Counted from the stretch's first letter, positions 49,914 to 58,735 are shown. The stretch: 64,000 nt of DNA from CADCVQ01 sp038260305 (GCA_038260305.1 JBBSNY010000017.1:1-64000), one strand, 5' to 3'. Numbers and translations are program-made. The notes: generated by a model not told the origin, from the letters alone.

Positions 49914-51334
49914 CGCGCCGGCCCGATCAGCTCCGCGACGACCCGGCCGCTGAGCGCGACGAGCGGCAGCCCGCCCCCGGGATGCGCCGTGCCGCCCGCG
50001 CGATAGAGCCCGCGAACCCCGCCCACGACCGGCCCGGGGCGGCGCAGCGTGCCCAGCCGCCCGTGCGGCGCCGCGCCGTAGATCGACCCGCCGATCGCGC
50101 CGGTCTCGCGCTCGAGGTCGGCCGGCGTGCGGCGCCGGCTCGTCACGATCCGGTCACCGACGCCGAGCGCGACGACGAGTTGGCGCTCGTAGGCGTCGGC
50201 CTCGGACTCCGGCGCGTCGGCCGGGGCGTTGACGAGCACGAACCAGTTCTCGCCGTCCCGCGGTGCCTGCGAGGCATCGGTCACGCAGGACGCGCTGACG
50301 TAGCGCGTCGGGTCGCGCACGAGCCGCCGCGCCTCGAAGACGTCGTCGAACTCGGCGTCGTAGTCGGCGGGGAACGCGATCGTGTGATGGGCGAGCCCGG
50401 GCGTGCGGCCACGCAAGCCGAGCATGAGCGCGAAGCCTGACAGCGACCGCTCGCGCGCGGGCTGCGTCGGCCGGCCGAGCAGGCGCTCGAGCGCGAGCGC
50501 GTCGCCGTTCCACACGACCGCCTCCGCGGCGACCCGACCCTGCGACGTGCTGACGCCGGTCACCCGCCGGCCGGCGAGCATCAGCGCGTCGACGCGCTGC
50601 CCGTAGCGCAGCTCGACGCCGAGCGACCGCACGCGCCGCTCGAGCGCGACGACGAGCCGGTGGATCCCGCCGCGCACGTGCCAGCCGCCGAACGCATGCT
50701 CGACGTAGCCCGCGACCGCGAGTGCCGCCGGCGCGCGCCGCGGGTCGGCCCCGGCGTAGGTCGCGAAGCGCTCGATGACCATCTGCAGCCGCGGGTCGGC
50801 GGTGTGAGCGCGCGCGAGCGTGCGCAGCGTGTGCCACGGCCGCACGCGCAGGAAGTCGCGCGGATCCGGTGGTGGGGCACCCGGCGCCGGGCGCCGCGGC
50901 GGCCACGGCGGCGGCCCCGACAGAAACGGCCCCGACGCGCGCCACATCGCCGTGCAGGTGCGCAGCAGGCGCGCCCACTCCGCGCCGGTCCCGGGCGACC
51001 ACGCCTCGAGCGCCGCGATCGAGGCCGGCTCATCCGCGCTCAGCGACAGCTCGCTGCCGTCGGCGAAGCGGTAGCGCGTGACGGGCTCGACGCGCATGAG
51101 CTCGACCTCGTCGGCAAGCGGCGCTCCGGTGTCGGCGAACAGCTCCTGAAACACCCACGGCATCGTCAGCAACGACGGGCCCGTGTCGAAGACGAAGCCC
51201 TCGCTCTCCCAGCGGCCGGCCTTGCCGCCCGCCGCCGCGGCCTGCTCGAGCACGACGACGTCGTGTCCGGCCGCCGCCAGTCGCGCGGCCGCCGCCAGGC
51301 CGCCGACGCCGGCGCCGACGACGGCGATCCTCAT
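49910..51334 (-). CDS. Second CrtI-family carotenoid oxidoreductase (CrtD-like)
   Basis: A 474-aa FAD enzyme. It starts MRIAVVGAGVGGLAAAARLA (dinucleotide-binding fold), then FVFDTGPSLLTMPWVFQELF and YVEHAFGGWHVRGGIHRLVV, and ends GLYRAGGTAHPGGGLPLVAL. These match CrtI/CrtD/CrtN. As a second copy next to CruF and CrtB-CrtI, it probably desaturates the 3,4 position or introduces further double bases of conjugation in a hydroxylated acyclic carotenoid. ATG 51334 overlaps the CruF-like stop as ATGA. Confidence 0.82.
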   Translation of the reverse strand: MRIAVVGAGVGGLAAAARLAAAGHDVVVLEQAAAAGGKAGRWESEGFVFDTGPSLLTMPWVFQELFADTGAPLADEVELMRVEPVTRYRFADGSELSLSADEPASIAALEAWSPGTGAEWARLLRTCTAMWRASGPFLSGPPPWPPRRPAPGAPPPDPRDFLRVRPWHTLRTLARAHTADPRLQMVIERFATYAGADPRRAPAALAVAGYVEHAFGGWHVRGGIHRLVVALERRVRSLGVELRYGQRVDALMLAGRRVTGVSTSQGRVAAEAVVWNGDALALERLLGRPTQPARERSLSGFALMLGLRGRTPGLAHHTIAFPADYDAEFDDVFEARRLVRDPTRYVSASCVTDASQAPRDGENWFVLVNAPADAPESEADAYERQLVVALGVGDRIVTSRRRTPADLERETGAIGGSIYGAAPHGRLGTLRRPGPVVGGVRGLYRAGGTAHPGGGLPLVALSGRVVAELIGPAR

Positions 51335-52065
51335 GCGTCGCGGCGGCGCCGGGCCAGCAGGGCCGGGACCGCGAACGCGCCCATCGCGGCGCCACCCGCG
51401 GCGGCGACGCGCGGTCGGCGCCAGATGAAGACGTTCGCCACGAGCTCCCCGACCCATGTCCAGCAATACAGCGCCAACGCGCCGTCGCCGTCTTGCAACG
51501 GGTCGTCGTCGCCGTCGACGAGCGACCAGACGGCGAAGACGCCGGCCCCGGTCGCGAACCAGCCGAGGTAGTTGGACGCCGGGATCCCCTCGTAGCGCCC
51601 ACCCGCCGGCCACGACCAGTAGCCCTCGCGCACCATCCGCGGGTCGAGGAAGACGTCCCATGCCGTCAGCGCGCCGGCCGCCAGCGCGACGCGCGAGGCA
51701 CGCCGGCGGCAGATCAGCCCCGCGACGACCCATGCCGGTCGCGCCATCATCGCCCAGGCGGCCGCGGCGGCGAGCGGGACGCCGCCGAGCTTGCGTCCGA
51801 GCAGCGACGAGTACGTGTAGTGCCCGAACGGGCGTCCGGTGGCGACACCGGCCAGCTCGGTCGCGAAGCCGAGCGCGGCCGCGCTGCCGACGAGCGCGCC
51901 CCCGCGCCGCGCACCGCGCGCCGCCACGGCGTCGGCCGTCGAGGCGCCAAGCAGCAGCGCGACGATCGCCTTCGTCCCGGCCGGCGTGCGCAGCTTGGCC
52001 ACCTTGCCGTAGACGAGCTGCGTCACGACGAGCGCGCCGAACAGCGTCCCGAAGACTCGCCTCAT
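51331..52065 (-). CDS. cruF: CruF-like carotenoid hydratase (DUF422)
   Basis: A 244-aa polytopic membrane protein. GFATELAGVATGRPFGHYTY is the hallmark of DUF422/CruF 1',2'-carotenoid hydratases (xxxEhxGvxTGxPFGxYxY). It is followed by GVPLAAAAAWAMMARPAWVV and ALTAWDVFLDPRMVREGYWS, with YEGIPASNYLGWFATGA. The enzyme adds water to the psi end of acyclic carotenoids. It is coupled by ATGA to CrtB upstream and to the second desaturase downstream. No lycopene cyclase gene is seen nearby, which fits an acyclic product. Confidence 0.85.
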   Translation of the reverse strand: MRRVFGTLFGALVVTQLVYGKVAKLRTPAGTKAIVALLLGASTADAVAARGARRGGALVGSAAALGFATELAGVATGRPFGHYTYSSLLGRKLGGVPLAAAAAWAMMARPAWVVAGLICRRRASRVALAAGALTAWDVFLDPRMVREGYWSWPAGGRYEGIPASNYLGWFATGAGVFAVWSLVDGDDDPLQDGDGALALYCWTWVGELVANVFIWRRPRVAAAGGAAMGAFAVPALLARRRRDA

Positions 52066-52916
52066 GCCTCGCGCTGGGCCTGGGCCTGGGGGATCGGCGT
52101 CCGTGCCGCGACGAACAGCTTGCGCTTGCGCGACACGACCGCGCGGCCAGCCTGGGCGTGGTAGCCGTCGCGCTCGATCTGGCGCAGGATCTCGCGGTAC
52201 ATCGCGCCGGCCGCGGCGATCGCACGGCGGCCGTGGGGCAGCAGCGCGATGCCCTCGAAGCCGAGCTCGTAGAGCGTGTCGGCGCGGGCGATCTGATCGC
52301 GCAGCAGCGCCTCGCGCGCGGACGGCTGCGGAGGCTTGGCTCCGCAGCCGAAGCGCGCGAGCGTGTCGCGGGCGAGGTACACACGACCGGCGGCGAGGTC
52401 CTCGTCGACATCGCGCAGGATGTTCGTGCGCTGCATCGCCTGGCCGAGCGCGGAGGCGTGAAGCGGCGCGGCGGGATCGGTCGCGCCGAGGACCGACGCC
52501 ATGACGACCCCGACGGTTCCGGCGACGCGGTAGCAGTAGAGGTCGAGATCGGTCTCCGTCTCGATCTCGGCGCGCTCCAGGTCGTGGCGCATGCCGGCGC
52601 AGAAATCGGCGATCGCGTCGCGCGGAAGCGGGTGGCGGCGTTGCAGATCGGCGAGCAGCCGCGCCTCGCGCGAGCCACTCGCGGCCCGGGCCGCTCCGGC
52701 GCACCACGACTCGACGGCGGCGATCCGCTCCGGCGCGCGCGGGTCGCCGTCGTCGACGAGGTCGTCGAGCGTTCGGAAGACGAGGTAGAGGCGGTAGACG
52801 TCGTCGCGCAGCCCGCGCGGCAGCAGCTTGCAGGCGATCGCGAACGTCCGCGCGACGCGCTTGGTCGTCGCGCGGGCCTCGAGCAGGCCGTCGTCGTCAG
52901 AGCGGTGCAGCAGCAT
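52062..52916 (-). CDS. crtB: Phytoene synthase
   Basis: A 284-aa squalene/phytoene synthase that condenses two GGPP into phytoene. The first Asp-rich motif is VFRTLDDLVDDGD (DDLVD in place of the usual DxxVD). The second is QRTNILRDVDEDLAAGRVYL. Also visible are YCYRVAGTVGVVMASVLG and YELGFEGIALLPHGRRAIAA. ATG 52916 overlaps the crtI end by 20 bases, so the two are translationally linked. The length is normal (about 290-310). Confidence 0.92.
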   Translation of the reverse strand: MLLHRSDDDGLLEARATTKRVARTFAIACKLLPRGLRDDVYRLYLVFRTLDDLVDDGDPRAPERIAAVESWCAGAARAASGSREARLLADLQRRHPLPRDAIADFCAGMRHDLERAEIETETDLDLYCYRVAGTVGVVMASVLGATDPAAPLHASALGQAMQRTNILRDVDEDLAAGRVYLARDTLARFGCGAKPPQPSAREALLRDQIARADTLYELGFEGIALLPHGRRAIAAAGAMYREILRQIERDGYHAQAGRAVVSRKRKLFVAARTPIPQAQAQREA

Positions 52917-54375
52917 GCCTATGCCTCTTGGAGACGGGATGATCGCGCTCGACGAGCCCGGCGGTGATCTCGGCGCCGAGCAGGACGCCGGGGATCCCCG
53001 CGCCGGGGTGCGTGCCGCCGCCGACGAAGTACAGCCCGCGCAGCCGCTTGTCGCGGTTGGGCGGGCGCAGCCACGCGGATTGCTGCAGCGTCGGCTCGAC
53101 CGCGAACGCGTTGCCCCACGCCGCACCGAGGTCGCGCTCGAAGTCGTCGGGCGTCATGCGATGCTCGACGACGGTCGCGCCATCGAGGCCGTGCAGGCCG
53201 AACGTCTGCTCGAGATCCTCGACCAGCGCGTCGCGCAGGCGATCGGACTCGCGGTCCCAGTCGATCCGCCGGCGGCGCTGGTTGGGTACCGGCAGCAGCA
53301 CGCACAGCGAGTCGCCGCCCGCGACCGCCATGCCGGGCTCGCTGCGCGCCGGCGCGTGCACGTACGTGGAGAACGTCGGCGCGATCTGACCCTTGCGCGT
53401 CACGTCGCGGATGAAGCGCCGGTAGCCGCTGCCGACGAGCAGCGTGTGATGGAGCAGCGAGTCGAAGGTCCGGTCGGTGCCGAGGTACAGCAGGAAGCAC
53501 GACATCGTCGGCGTCAGGCGCCGCAGCGGGGCGCGGCGCCCGACGAGCTCGTGCGTGCGCAGCACGTCGGCGTTGGATACGACGACGTCGGCAGCGATCC
53601 GCGCTCCGCCCTCGAGCACGACGCCGGTCACCTTGCCCTGCCCGTGCTCGATGCGCTCGACGCGCTCGCCGCAGCGCACGTCGAGGCCGCGCGCCATCGC
53701 CTCGACGATCGCGTAGACGCCGCCGCGGGCGTACCAGACCTCGTCGAGGAACTGCAGGTAGACGAGCGCTCCATATATGGCAGGTACGCGAAAGGGGTCG
53801 CCGCCGATGAACAGCGAATGAAACGAGAACGCCTCGCGCACGCGGGGATGCTCGAAGTGGGAGCAGACCGCGCGATACAGCGGCAGCGCCGCGCCGAGGC
53901 GCAGCATCGACGGCGTGAACGCGGCGAGATCGCGCGCGCGCTCGAACGGGCGCCGTCCGGCGCCGAGGATGCCCTGCTCATAGATCGGCTTCATCGCCGC
54001 CATGAAGCCGTCGAACGCGGCCGCGTCGCGCGCGGAGAACTTCGCCAGCTCGCCGCGCATCCGATCGCGGTCGGAGACGAAGTCCAGGTGCTCCTCGCAC
54101 TGCGCCCAGCGGATCCGGTAGAACGGATCCAGGCGCTCGAGCTGCAAGTTCTCGTGCAGATCGAGGCCGGCGGCCGCGAACGTCTCCTCGAGCACCCACG
54201 GCATCGTCACGAGCGATGGGCCGGTGTCCCACGTGAAGCCGCCGTCGCGCAGTTGGTAGGCGCGCCCTCCCGGCCGCTCGCGCGCCTCGACGACCGTCAC
54301 GTCGTGGCCCGCGCCCTGCAGGCGCATGGCCGCGCCGAGGCCGCCGAGGCCGGCACCGATGACGACGACCCTCAT
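52897..54375 (-). CDS. crtI: Phytoene desaturase
   Basis: A 492-aa FAD-dependent desaturase. The dinucleotide fold is MRVVVIGAGLGGLGAAMRLQ. It has GGRAYQLRDGGFTWDTGPSL, HPRVREAFSFHSLFIGGDPF, VWYARGGVYAIVEAMARGLD and the C-terminal YFVGGGTHPGAGIPGVLLGA, all typical of CrtI. It converts phytoene to lycopene or intermediates. It follows the PadR regulator by 33 bases and overlaps crtB by 20. Confidence 0.94.
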   Translation of the reverse strand: MRVVVIGAGLGGLGAAMRLQGAGHDVTVVEARERPGGRAYQLRDGGFTWDTGPSLVTMPWVLEETFAAAGLDLHENLQLERLDPFYRIRWAQCEEHLDFVSDRDRMRGELAKFSARDAAAFDGFMAAMKPIYEQGILGAGRRPFERARDLAAFTPSMLRLGAALPLYRAVCSHFEHPRVREAFSFHSLFIGGDPFRVPAIYGALVYLQFLDEVWYARGGVYAIVEAMARGLDVRCGERVERIEHGQGKVTGVVLEGGARIAADVVVSNADVLRTHELVGRRAPLRRLTPTMSCFLLYLGTDRTFDSLLHHTLLVGSGYRRFIRDVTRKGQIAPTFSTYVHAPARSEPGMAVAGGDSLCVLLPVPNQRRRRIDWDRESDRLRDALVEDLEQTFGLHGLDGATVVEHRMTPDDFERDLGAAWGNAFAVEPTLQQSAWLRPPNRDKRLRGLYFVGGGTHPGAGIPGVLLGAEITAGLVERDHPVSKRHRHAAAPL

Positions 54376-54408
54376 CGCGCCGCGGTCACGAGGCGCCCGG
54401 CGAGCGCG

Positions 54409-54798
54409 TCAGCTCGACCCGTGGGCCGACCGGTGCGGGCCGTCGGACCACGCTGTGTCGAAGCAGCGCCCGAGGAAGCTGTCGAGGATCGCGTGCATGG
54501 CCTGAAGCTCCTCCGCGGCGTGCAGCAGCCGCTCCTCGCCCGCCGGCGTGAGCTCGTAGGTGCGGCGATCGGGCCCGCCGGCGGAGGCTTGCCACGCCGA
54601 GTGCACGAGCCCCGCCTCCTCGAGCGCGCGCAGGGCGCGGTACAGGCGGCCTGGGTCGTCGCGGTTGAAGCCCAGCGGGCGCAGGCGCTCGCGCAGGTCG
54701 TAGCCATGCGCGGGGCTCTCGTGCAGCAGCAGCAGCAGGCACGGCCGCAGGAAGTTCTTCGGCAGCACGACGCGGGCCAAGTCTGTGTCAACCGCCAT
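54409..54798 (-). CDS. PadR-family transcriptional regulator of the carotenoid operon
   Basis: A 129-aa regulator with the PadR winged helix: LRPCLLLLLHESPAHGYDLR, ERLRPLGFNRDDPGRLYRAL and LEEAGLVHSAWQASAGGPDR with RRTYELTPAGEERL. A C-terminal dimerisation helix follows. It heads the crt operon, so it probably controls it and itself, perhaps in response to light or a metabolite. ATG 54798 precedes AVDTDLARVVLP; no clear ribosome-binding site is seen, and 54837 is another start. Confidence 0.88.
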   Translation of the reverse strand: MAVDTDLARVVLPKNFLRPCLLLLLHESPAHGYDLRERLRPLGFNRDDPGRLYRALRALEEAGLVHSAWQASAGGPDRRTYELTPAGEERLLHAAEELQAMHAILDSFLGRCFDTAWSDGPHRSAHGSS

Positions 54799-55208
54799 GA
54801 GGTGAGCACGGTACTCCAGCGGCGGGGCCCCCGGCAACGCCCCTCAGCGCCGATTGCGCCGGCGCCGCGGAGGGCCGCTCGGCGGCGTCCACGGCACCCG
54901 GGGTGCACGCGGCGCCGCAGAAAGCTATAAATGGCGCATAAAGTGCCCGCTGCAGCCGCACTGGGAACACAGCCTCCTCCTTCGGCCAACGACCGCTGGA
55001 CATTCAAGGGCGCTGTGTACTAATGTCGGCCAGCAGATCGGCCGGATCGGGCAGAGGGAGACGTACCGGGATCCGGACCGGGACTATTAGGGAGCGAGCA
55101 ACTGGCTGAGCGCGGCGTGCCAAGCCGCACATGGCTGGGAGCGAAACAGAGGGGAGCCACAGTGCTTAGAAGGACCGGCGCATCGGCGCCACACGGGCGG
55201 AGCGTCTT
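54799..55208. promoter_or_regulatory. Divergent regulatory region between the crt operon and the membrane coiled-coil operon
   Basis: About 410 bases upstream of both operons. An AT-rich island around 54935-54960 (AGCTATAAATGGCGCATAAA) is the most promoter-like stretch. ACACAGC (54967-54973) and GCTGTGT (55012-55018) form an inverted repeat with a 38-base loop. No PadR-like ATGT-N8-ACAT is evident. A possible 19-codon leader begins at 55162. Confidence 0.45.
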
Positions 55209-55221
55209 GTGCCGACGCTAA
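55162..55221 (+). CDS. Possible 19-aa leader peptide overlapping the next start
   Basis: GTG 55162 is preceded by GAGGGGAG, the strongest ribosome-binding site of the region. It opens a 19-codon frame (MLRRTGASAPHGRSVLCRR) ending in TAA at 55219-55221, overlapping the start of the first coiled-coil gene (55209) in another frame. It could couple or attenuate translation of that gene. Coding status unproven. Confidence 0.25.
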   Translation: MLRRTGASAPHGRSVLCRR

Positions 55222-56030
55222 CCCGAAACCGCAAGTCGGCCACGCCGCAATCACAGCGGCCCACGGCCACGTCGGGACCAACAACCACGGCCGGTAGGCC
55301 GAGTGGCGGCAGAGGTGGCGTGCAGGGCGTCAACCTCATCATCCTCATCCTCGTGGCTGCATCGGTCACCATCGCGGCGGGACTCCTCGCCAAGACGGTC
55401 AACACCGCGCGCAGCATCGACGGCAAGGCCAAGAGCATTAGCGCGACGGGCGGGACGATCAACAAGTCGACCGACGCCATCGCCCAGCTCGTCCAGACCA
55501 ACAAGATCGCTCGCTCGATCCTCAAGACGGCCTCCCCGCTCGACGGCGTCCTGACGAAGATCGAGTCGCGCGCCCGCTCGATCAACAGCGACGCGACATC
55601 GATCGACGGCCTCGCGAGCACGATTCTCGCGACCGCCGGGACGATCAACACGACCGCAACGTCGATCGGTGGCTCCGCCACGTCGATCAACAGCGTCGCC
55701 GGCGACATCAACAACACCGCCGGTTCCATCAGCTCGGTCGCGGGCGGCATCAACAGCGTCGCGTCCACGATCAACCGCACGGCGAAGACGATCAACACGA
55801 TCGCCGGTCCGGGCTCCGGAATCCTCGGAATCGCACGGAAGATCGACGACGACGCGAACAACATCACCAGCGCCGCGAACAAGACGATCGAGATCGCCAA
55901 GGGCATCAAGGTCGACTCCGGCAACATCCTCGAGGTGTCCGACCAGATCCTCGACACGGCCAGCTGCATCGACTACAAGCTGCCCGGCCCGAACAAGCCG
56001 GCCAACCAGTGCGCGGGTCGTCAGCCATGA
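55209..56030 (+). CDS. Type II membrane protein with Ala/Ile heptad coiled coil, gene 1 of 8
   Basis: A 273-aa protein of no family I know. A basic, Thr/Pro-rich N-terminus precedes one membrane helix (VNLIILILVAASVTIAAGLL, about residues 41-61). From about 65 to 235 the sequence repeats with period seven in units like INTTATS, INSVAGD and INRTAKT, where Ile and Ala alternate every 3 and 4 positions. That fits an Ala-rich coiled coil outside the membrane. The C-terminus has a cysteine pair (C-x14-C). GTG 55209 has GGAG at six bases. The first gene of an eight-gene operon. Confidence 0.75.
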   Translation: MPTLTRNRKSATPQSQRPTATSGPTTTAGRPSGGRGGVQGVNLIILILVAASVTIAAGLLAKTVNTARSIDGKAKSISATGGTINKSTDAIAQLVQTNKIARSILKTASPLDGVLTKIESRARSINSDATSIDGLASTILATAGTINTTATSIGGSATSINSVAGDINNTAGSISSVAGGINSVASTINRTAKTINTIAGPGSGILGIARKIDDDANNITSAANKTIEIAKGIKVDSGNILEVSDQILDTASCIDYKLPGPNKPANQCAGRQP

Positions 56031-56073
56031 GCATCTACGCGACGTTGAACGACTCAGCAATTCGGAGGTTCAC

Positions 56074-56790
56074 ATGCCCCGCCTAGCGTCCGATACCAGG
56101 TGGACATGGATCTTCGCCACCATCCTGATCCTGGTGGTCGTCGTGGTCATCGGATTCCTGTCCGGCATCACCAGCGCCCTGAGCTCGATCGACAAGGCCC
56201 TGGGGACGACCGACAGCACGCTGGTCAACGTCAACAAGGACGCTGATCCGCTGCCTGAATACGTCAAGACGATCAACGGCAACCTGTCGGCGATCGACAA
56301 GGCGCTCAAGCCGGTTCCCGGCCAGGGCGTCGCGATCCTCAGCTCGCTGACCTCGATCAACCGTTCGACGGGCCGCGTGAATGCCGCGCTGGGCACGACG
56401 AACAGCTCGCTGCTGGACACCTCCTCGTCGCTGGTCGACACAGGCGGCAAGCTCGGCACGATCACCAGTTCGCTGCAGGACACGTCCGGCAGGCTCAAGG
56501 GCATCACGGGCGTGCTCGTCACCGTGCGCGGCACGTTGCGGAGCATCTCCGGGACGCTCGTGAACGTCACGACTCGTGCCCGACAGATCAACACCGAGCT
56601 GCACAGCATCCAGTCGGCGAACAGCGGCGGCACGGGGCTCATCCCCGGCCAGGTCCTGTCGATCAACACGTCGCTGTCCGGCATCCTCGCGGACACGACA
56701 CCGATCAACATTGGCCTGAGGAAGACCGAGGGCCACCTCACGAGCGCCTGCAAGTCGACGCTCCTGTCAGTGCTCGGGACGAAATGCTAG
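56074..56790 (+). CDS. Membrane protein with coiled coil and Cys pair, gene 2 of 8
   Basis: A 238-aa paralogue-like protein of unknown function. The membrane helix is TWIFATILILVVVVVIGFLS (about residues 11-30). The outer part has heptad-like units rich in Ser/Thr/Leu (ITSALSSIDKALGTTDSTLV; TSSSLVDTGGKLGTITSSLQ). The C-terminus again carries a cysteine pair (SACKSTLLSVLGTKC, C-x11-C). ATG 56074 has GGAGG six bases upstream, 43 bases after gene 1. Confidence 0.75.
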   Translation: MPRLASDTRWTWIFATILILVVVVVIGFLSGITSALSSIDKALGTTDSTLVNVNKDADPLPEYVKTINGNLSAIDKALKPVPGQGVAILSSLTSINRSTGRVNAALGTTNSSLLDTSSSLVDTGGKLGTITSSLQDTSGRLKGITGVLVTVRGTLRSISGTLVNVTTRARQINTELHSIQSANSGGTGLIPGQVLSINTSLSGILADTTPINIGLRKTEGHLTSACKSTLLSVLGTKC

Positions 56791-56823
56791 GAACCCGGAC
56801 ACCAATACGGGGGGGGCGCAGCT

Positions 56824-57609
56824 ATGCGTAGCATCCTCAGCGGAGCACGAGGGATGTCTCCGGTGGTGCTCGTGATCCTGATCGCCTGGGCACTGCTCTC
56901 GGTGATCTTCCTGACGGGAACCCTGCTCGCCGCCCGGTCTATCGACCGGTCGGTGAGTGGCGTGACCAACAGGGTGGACGCGAGCGGCAAGCCGGAGAAG
57001 AACATCAAGGAGACGGTCACCGAGATCGCTCGGGACGGTAAGTTCATCGACGAAGCCCGCAAGACCGTCGCGATCTCGACCGCCATCCGCAAGGCCGCCG
57101 CGCCGCTGTCCGCAAGCCTGGGGCGCACGCTCCAGATCGCGAACAAGGGCATCGACCCGAAGCTCAAGAGCATTCTCGGGAAGGTCGGCGAGATCAACGG
57201 GGTCGCCGGGCAGATCAACTCGACCGTGAAGGACATCGGCGGATCCGTGGACTCGATCTTCACGAGCGTCATCTCGATCAGCAATCGGGTGAAGAGCGTT
57301 GACAGCGACGTCGCGAACATTCGTCGGTCGGCCAACGAGATCAACGGGAGTGCTCGCAGCATTCTGGGCAACCTCAGCTCGGTTCTCTCGGTCGCCAACA
57401 ACATCGATCGCAACGTCAAGGGCATCAACGTCACGGCCAACAACATCGACACGACGGCGAAGGCGATCCTGGTCGACTTCGACGGGATCCTCCGCAACGT
57501 CGGCACGCAGAACGGGACGCCGACCGTCACGGGGCATGCCAACGGCGTCGACTGCAGCACGCTGTTGCTGAACCTCCTGCCCACCCCCTCACTGAACTGC
57601 AACAAGTGA
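56824..57609 (+). CDS. Membrane protein with coiled coil and Cys pair, gene 3 of 8
   Basis: A 261-aa protein. The membrane helix is PVVLVILIAWALLSVIFLTG (about residues 13-32). The remainder is a helical heptad region with Ile/Ala/Val repeats (VGEINGVAGQINSTVKDIGG; ISNRVKSVDSDVANIRRSAN; INVTANNIDTTAKAILVD). The end has GVDCSTLLLNLLPTPSLNCN, a C-x14-C pair as in gene 1. ATG 56824 has GGGGGG upstream. Same architecture as genes 1 and 2, so probably a duplicated family that assembles into one structure. Confidence 0.75.
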   Translation: MRSILSGARGMSPVVLVILIAWALLSVIFLTGTLLAARSIDRSVSGVTNRVDASGKPEKNIKETVTEIARDGKFIDEARKTVAISTAIRKAAAPLSASLGRTLQIANKGIDPKLKSILGKVGEINGVAGQINSTVKDIGGSVDSIFTSVISISNRVKSVDSDVANIRRSANEINGSARSILGNLSSVLSVANNIDRNVKGINVTANNIDTTAKAILVDFDGILRNVGTQNGTPTVTGHANGVDCSTLLLNLLPTPSLNCNK

Positions 57610-57875
57610 ATATGGTCATCGGAGCTACATATACCGACTGGTACATCGGCTTTTCGCTGGCGTTCATCGTGATCGTGGTCGTCGTCATCATCGTGTCGAC
57701 CATCCTCACGCTGGCGGCGAGGATCGCTGACCAGGCAAGAGGTGCCGCAGCCGGCGTGGACGTCGTCCGCGCCCAGACCACCAGCCTCGACGCCGGTGTC
57801 GAGCTCGTCAACGACTGTGCGGTCCGGATCCTGCACATGGCTCGGGCCCTCAGGAAGGTCGCGGTGGGCAAATGA
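57606..57875 (+). CDS. Small single-pass membrane protein, gene 4 of 8
   Basis: An 89-aa protein. The membrane helix is GFSLAFIVIVVVVIIVSTIL (about residues 15-35), followed by a helix of about 50 residues (ARIADQARGAAAGVDVVRAQ; NDCAVRILHMARALRKVAVG), probably amphipathic. GTG 57606 overlaps the preceding stop (GTGA); ATG 57612 is also possible. Unknown function. Confidence 0.7.
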   Translation: MNMVIGATYTDWYIGFSLAFIVIVVVVIIVSTILTLAARIADQARGAAAGVDVVRAQTTSLDAGVELVNDCAVRILHMARALRKVAVGK

Positions 57876-58177
57876 CCACAGTTGTTGCCGCATTTGACAC
57901 GCACGCGCTCTGGCAGATCGCCGTCGGCATGGGTGCCGTCGTCCTGATCGTCGTGATCATCCTGCTGATGCTCCTGTTGAGCTTCGTCAAGGACATTCAG
58001 CAGAGTGTCGCGATCCTGCTCGAGACGGCGCCGATCATCGCCAAGCACACGTCGAAGATCCCGCTGTTGAAGGCGACGCCGGCGGTCTTGAACCTCGTCA
58101 TCGAGGAGGCGATCATCCAGGACGGCTACATGAACGCCCTCACGGACGGTTACACGGGAGCGGGTGAGTCGCTATGA
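57872..58177 (+). CDS. Small single-pass membrane protein, gene 5 of 8
   Basis: A 101-aa protein. The membrane helix is VGMGAVVLIVVIILLMLLLS (about residues 18-37). The rest is an amphipathic helix region, FVKDIQQSVAILLETAPIIA, then a Lys/Pro-containing part and a short polar end. ATG 57872 overlaps the previous stop as ATGA. Confidence 0.7.
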   Translation: MTTVVAAFDTHALWQIAVGMGAVVLIVVIILLMLLLSFVKDIQQSVAILLETAPIIAKHTSKIPLLKATPAVLNLVIEEAIIQDGYMNALTDGYTGAGESL

Positions 58178-58452
58178 GTAGAAACCTGCTGATTCTCGTC
58201 AGCTACGTGGAGGCGGCGCTGCTCGTCGTCATCCTGGGCATCGGGCTGAACCAGGTCCGCAAGCGTCTGATCATCATCTCCAACGGGCTCGGTGAGCTCG
58301 GTGGCATGCTGGCGACGGTTGAGTCCCAGCATCTGCGTGGGCTGATGGGCTGGGTCATCGACATCAACGGCCCGCTCCAGGTGATCGCCGGCGTCCTGCC
58401 GGGGATCGCCGCGAAGGCCGCACTGGTCGTCCGCAAGGCAACGGGAGGCTGA
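58174..58452 (+). CDS. Small single-pass membrane protein, gene 6 of 8
   Basis: A 92-aa protein. The membrane helix is LLILVSYVEAALLVVILGIG (about residues 5-24). Then NQVRKRLIIISNGLGELGGM and a helical section ending VLPGIAAKAALVVRKATGG. ATG 58174 overlaps the preceding stop as ATGA. Unknown function. Confidence 0.7.
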   Translation: MSRNLLILVSYVEAALLVVILGIGLNQVRKRLIIISNGLGELGGMLATVESQHLRGLMGWVIDINGPLQVIAGVLPGIAAKAALVVRKATGG

Positions 58453-58454
58453 CC

Positions 58455-58727
58455 ATGGCGACTATCTCAGGCGGCTTGGCCCTCGGGGTCATGGACGTCA
58501 TCCTCGTGGCCGCTCTGCTGCTACTCGGAGGGCTGCTCAAGGGCGTCCTCGGGGCGGCGAAGAGCATCGTTCCGCGGATCGATGCGATCGCCGGTGTGGC
58601 CGCGGCCGCGTCGAAGGACCTCGACGCGGTCGTCGTCCTGCTGACGACGCAGAACTACATCAGTCAGATCGTAGGATCTGTCGCCAACTACGGGGGCTCG
58701 CTCAACGTCGCCCTCCCGGACGCATAG
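58455..58727 (+). CDS. Small single-pass membrane protein, gene 7 of 8
   Basis: A 90-aa protein. The membrane helix is VMDVILVAALLLLGGLLKGV (about residues 12-31). Then AAKSIVPRIDAIAGVAAAAS and KDLDAVVVLLTTQNYISQIV, an amphipathic helix with Ile/Ala periodicity. It starts two bases after gene 6. Unknown function. Confidence 0.7.
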   Translation: MATISGGLALGVMDVILVAALLLLGGLLKGVLGAAKSIVPRIDAIAGVAAAASKDLDAVVVLLTTQNYISQIVGSVANYGGSLNVALPDA

Positions 58728-58735
58728 GAGGATCT

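Noticed and set aside
55251..56060. Long minus-strand frame opposite coiled-coil gene 1
   Set aside because: Antisense of a heptad repeat gives an artificial Asp/Arg/Val repeat; plus-strand gene has start signals, a membrane helix and operon context.
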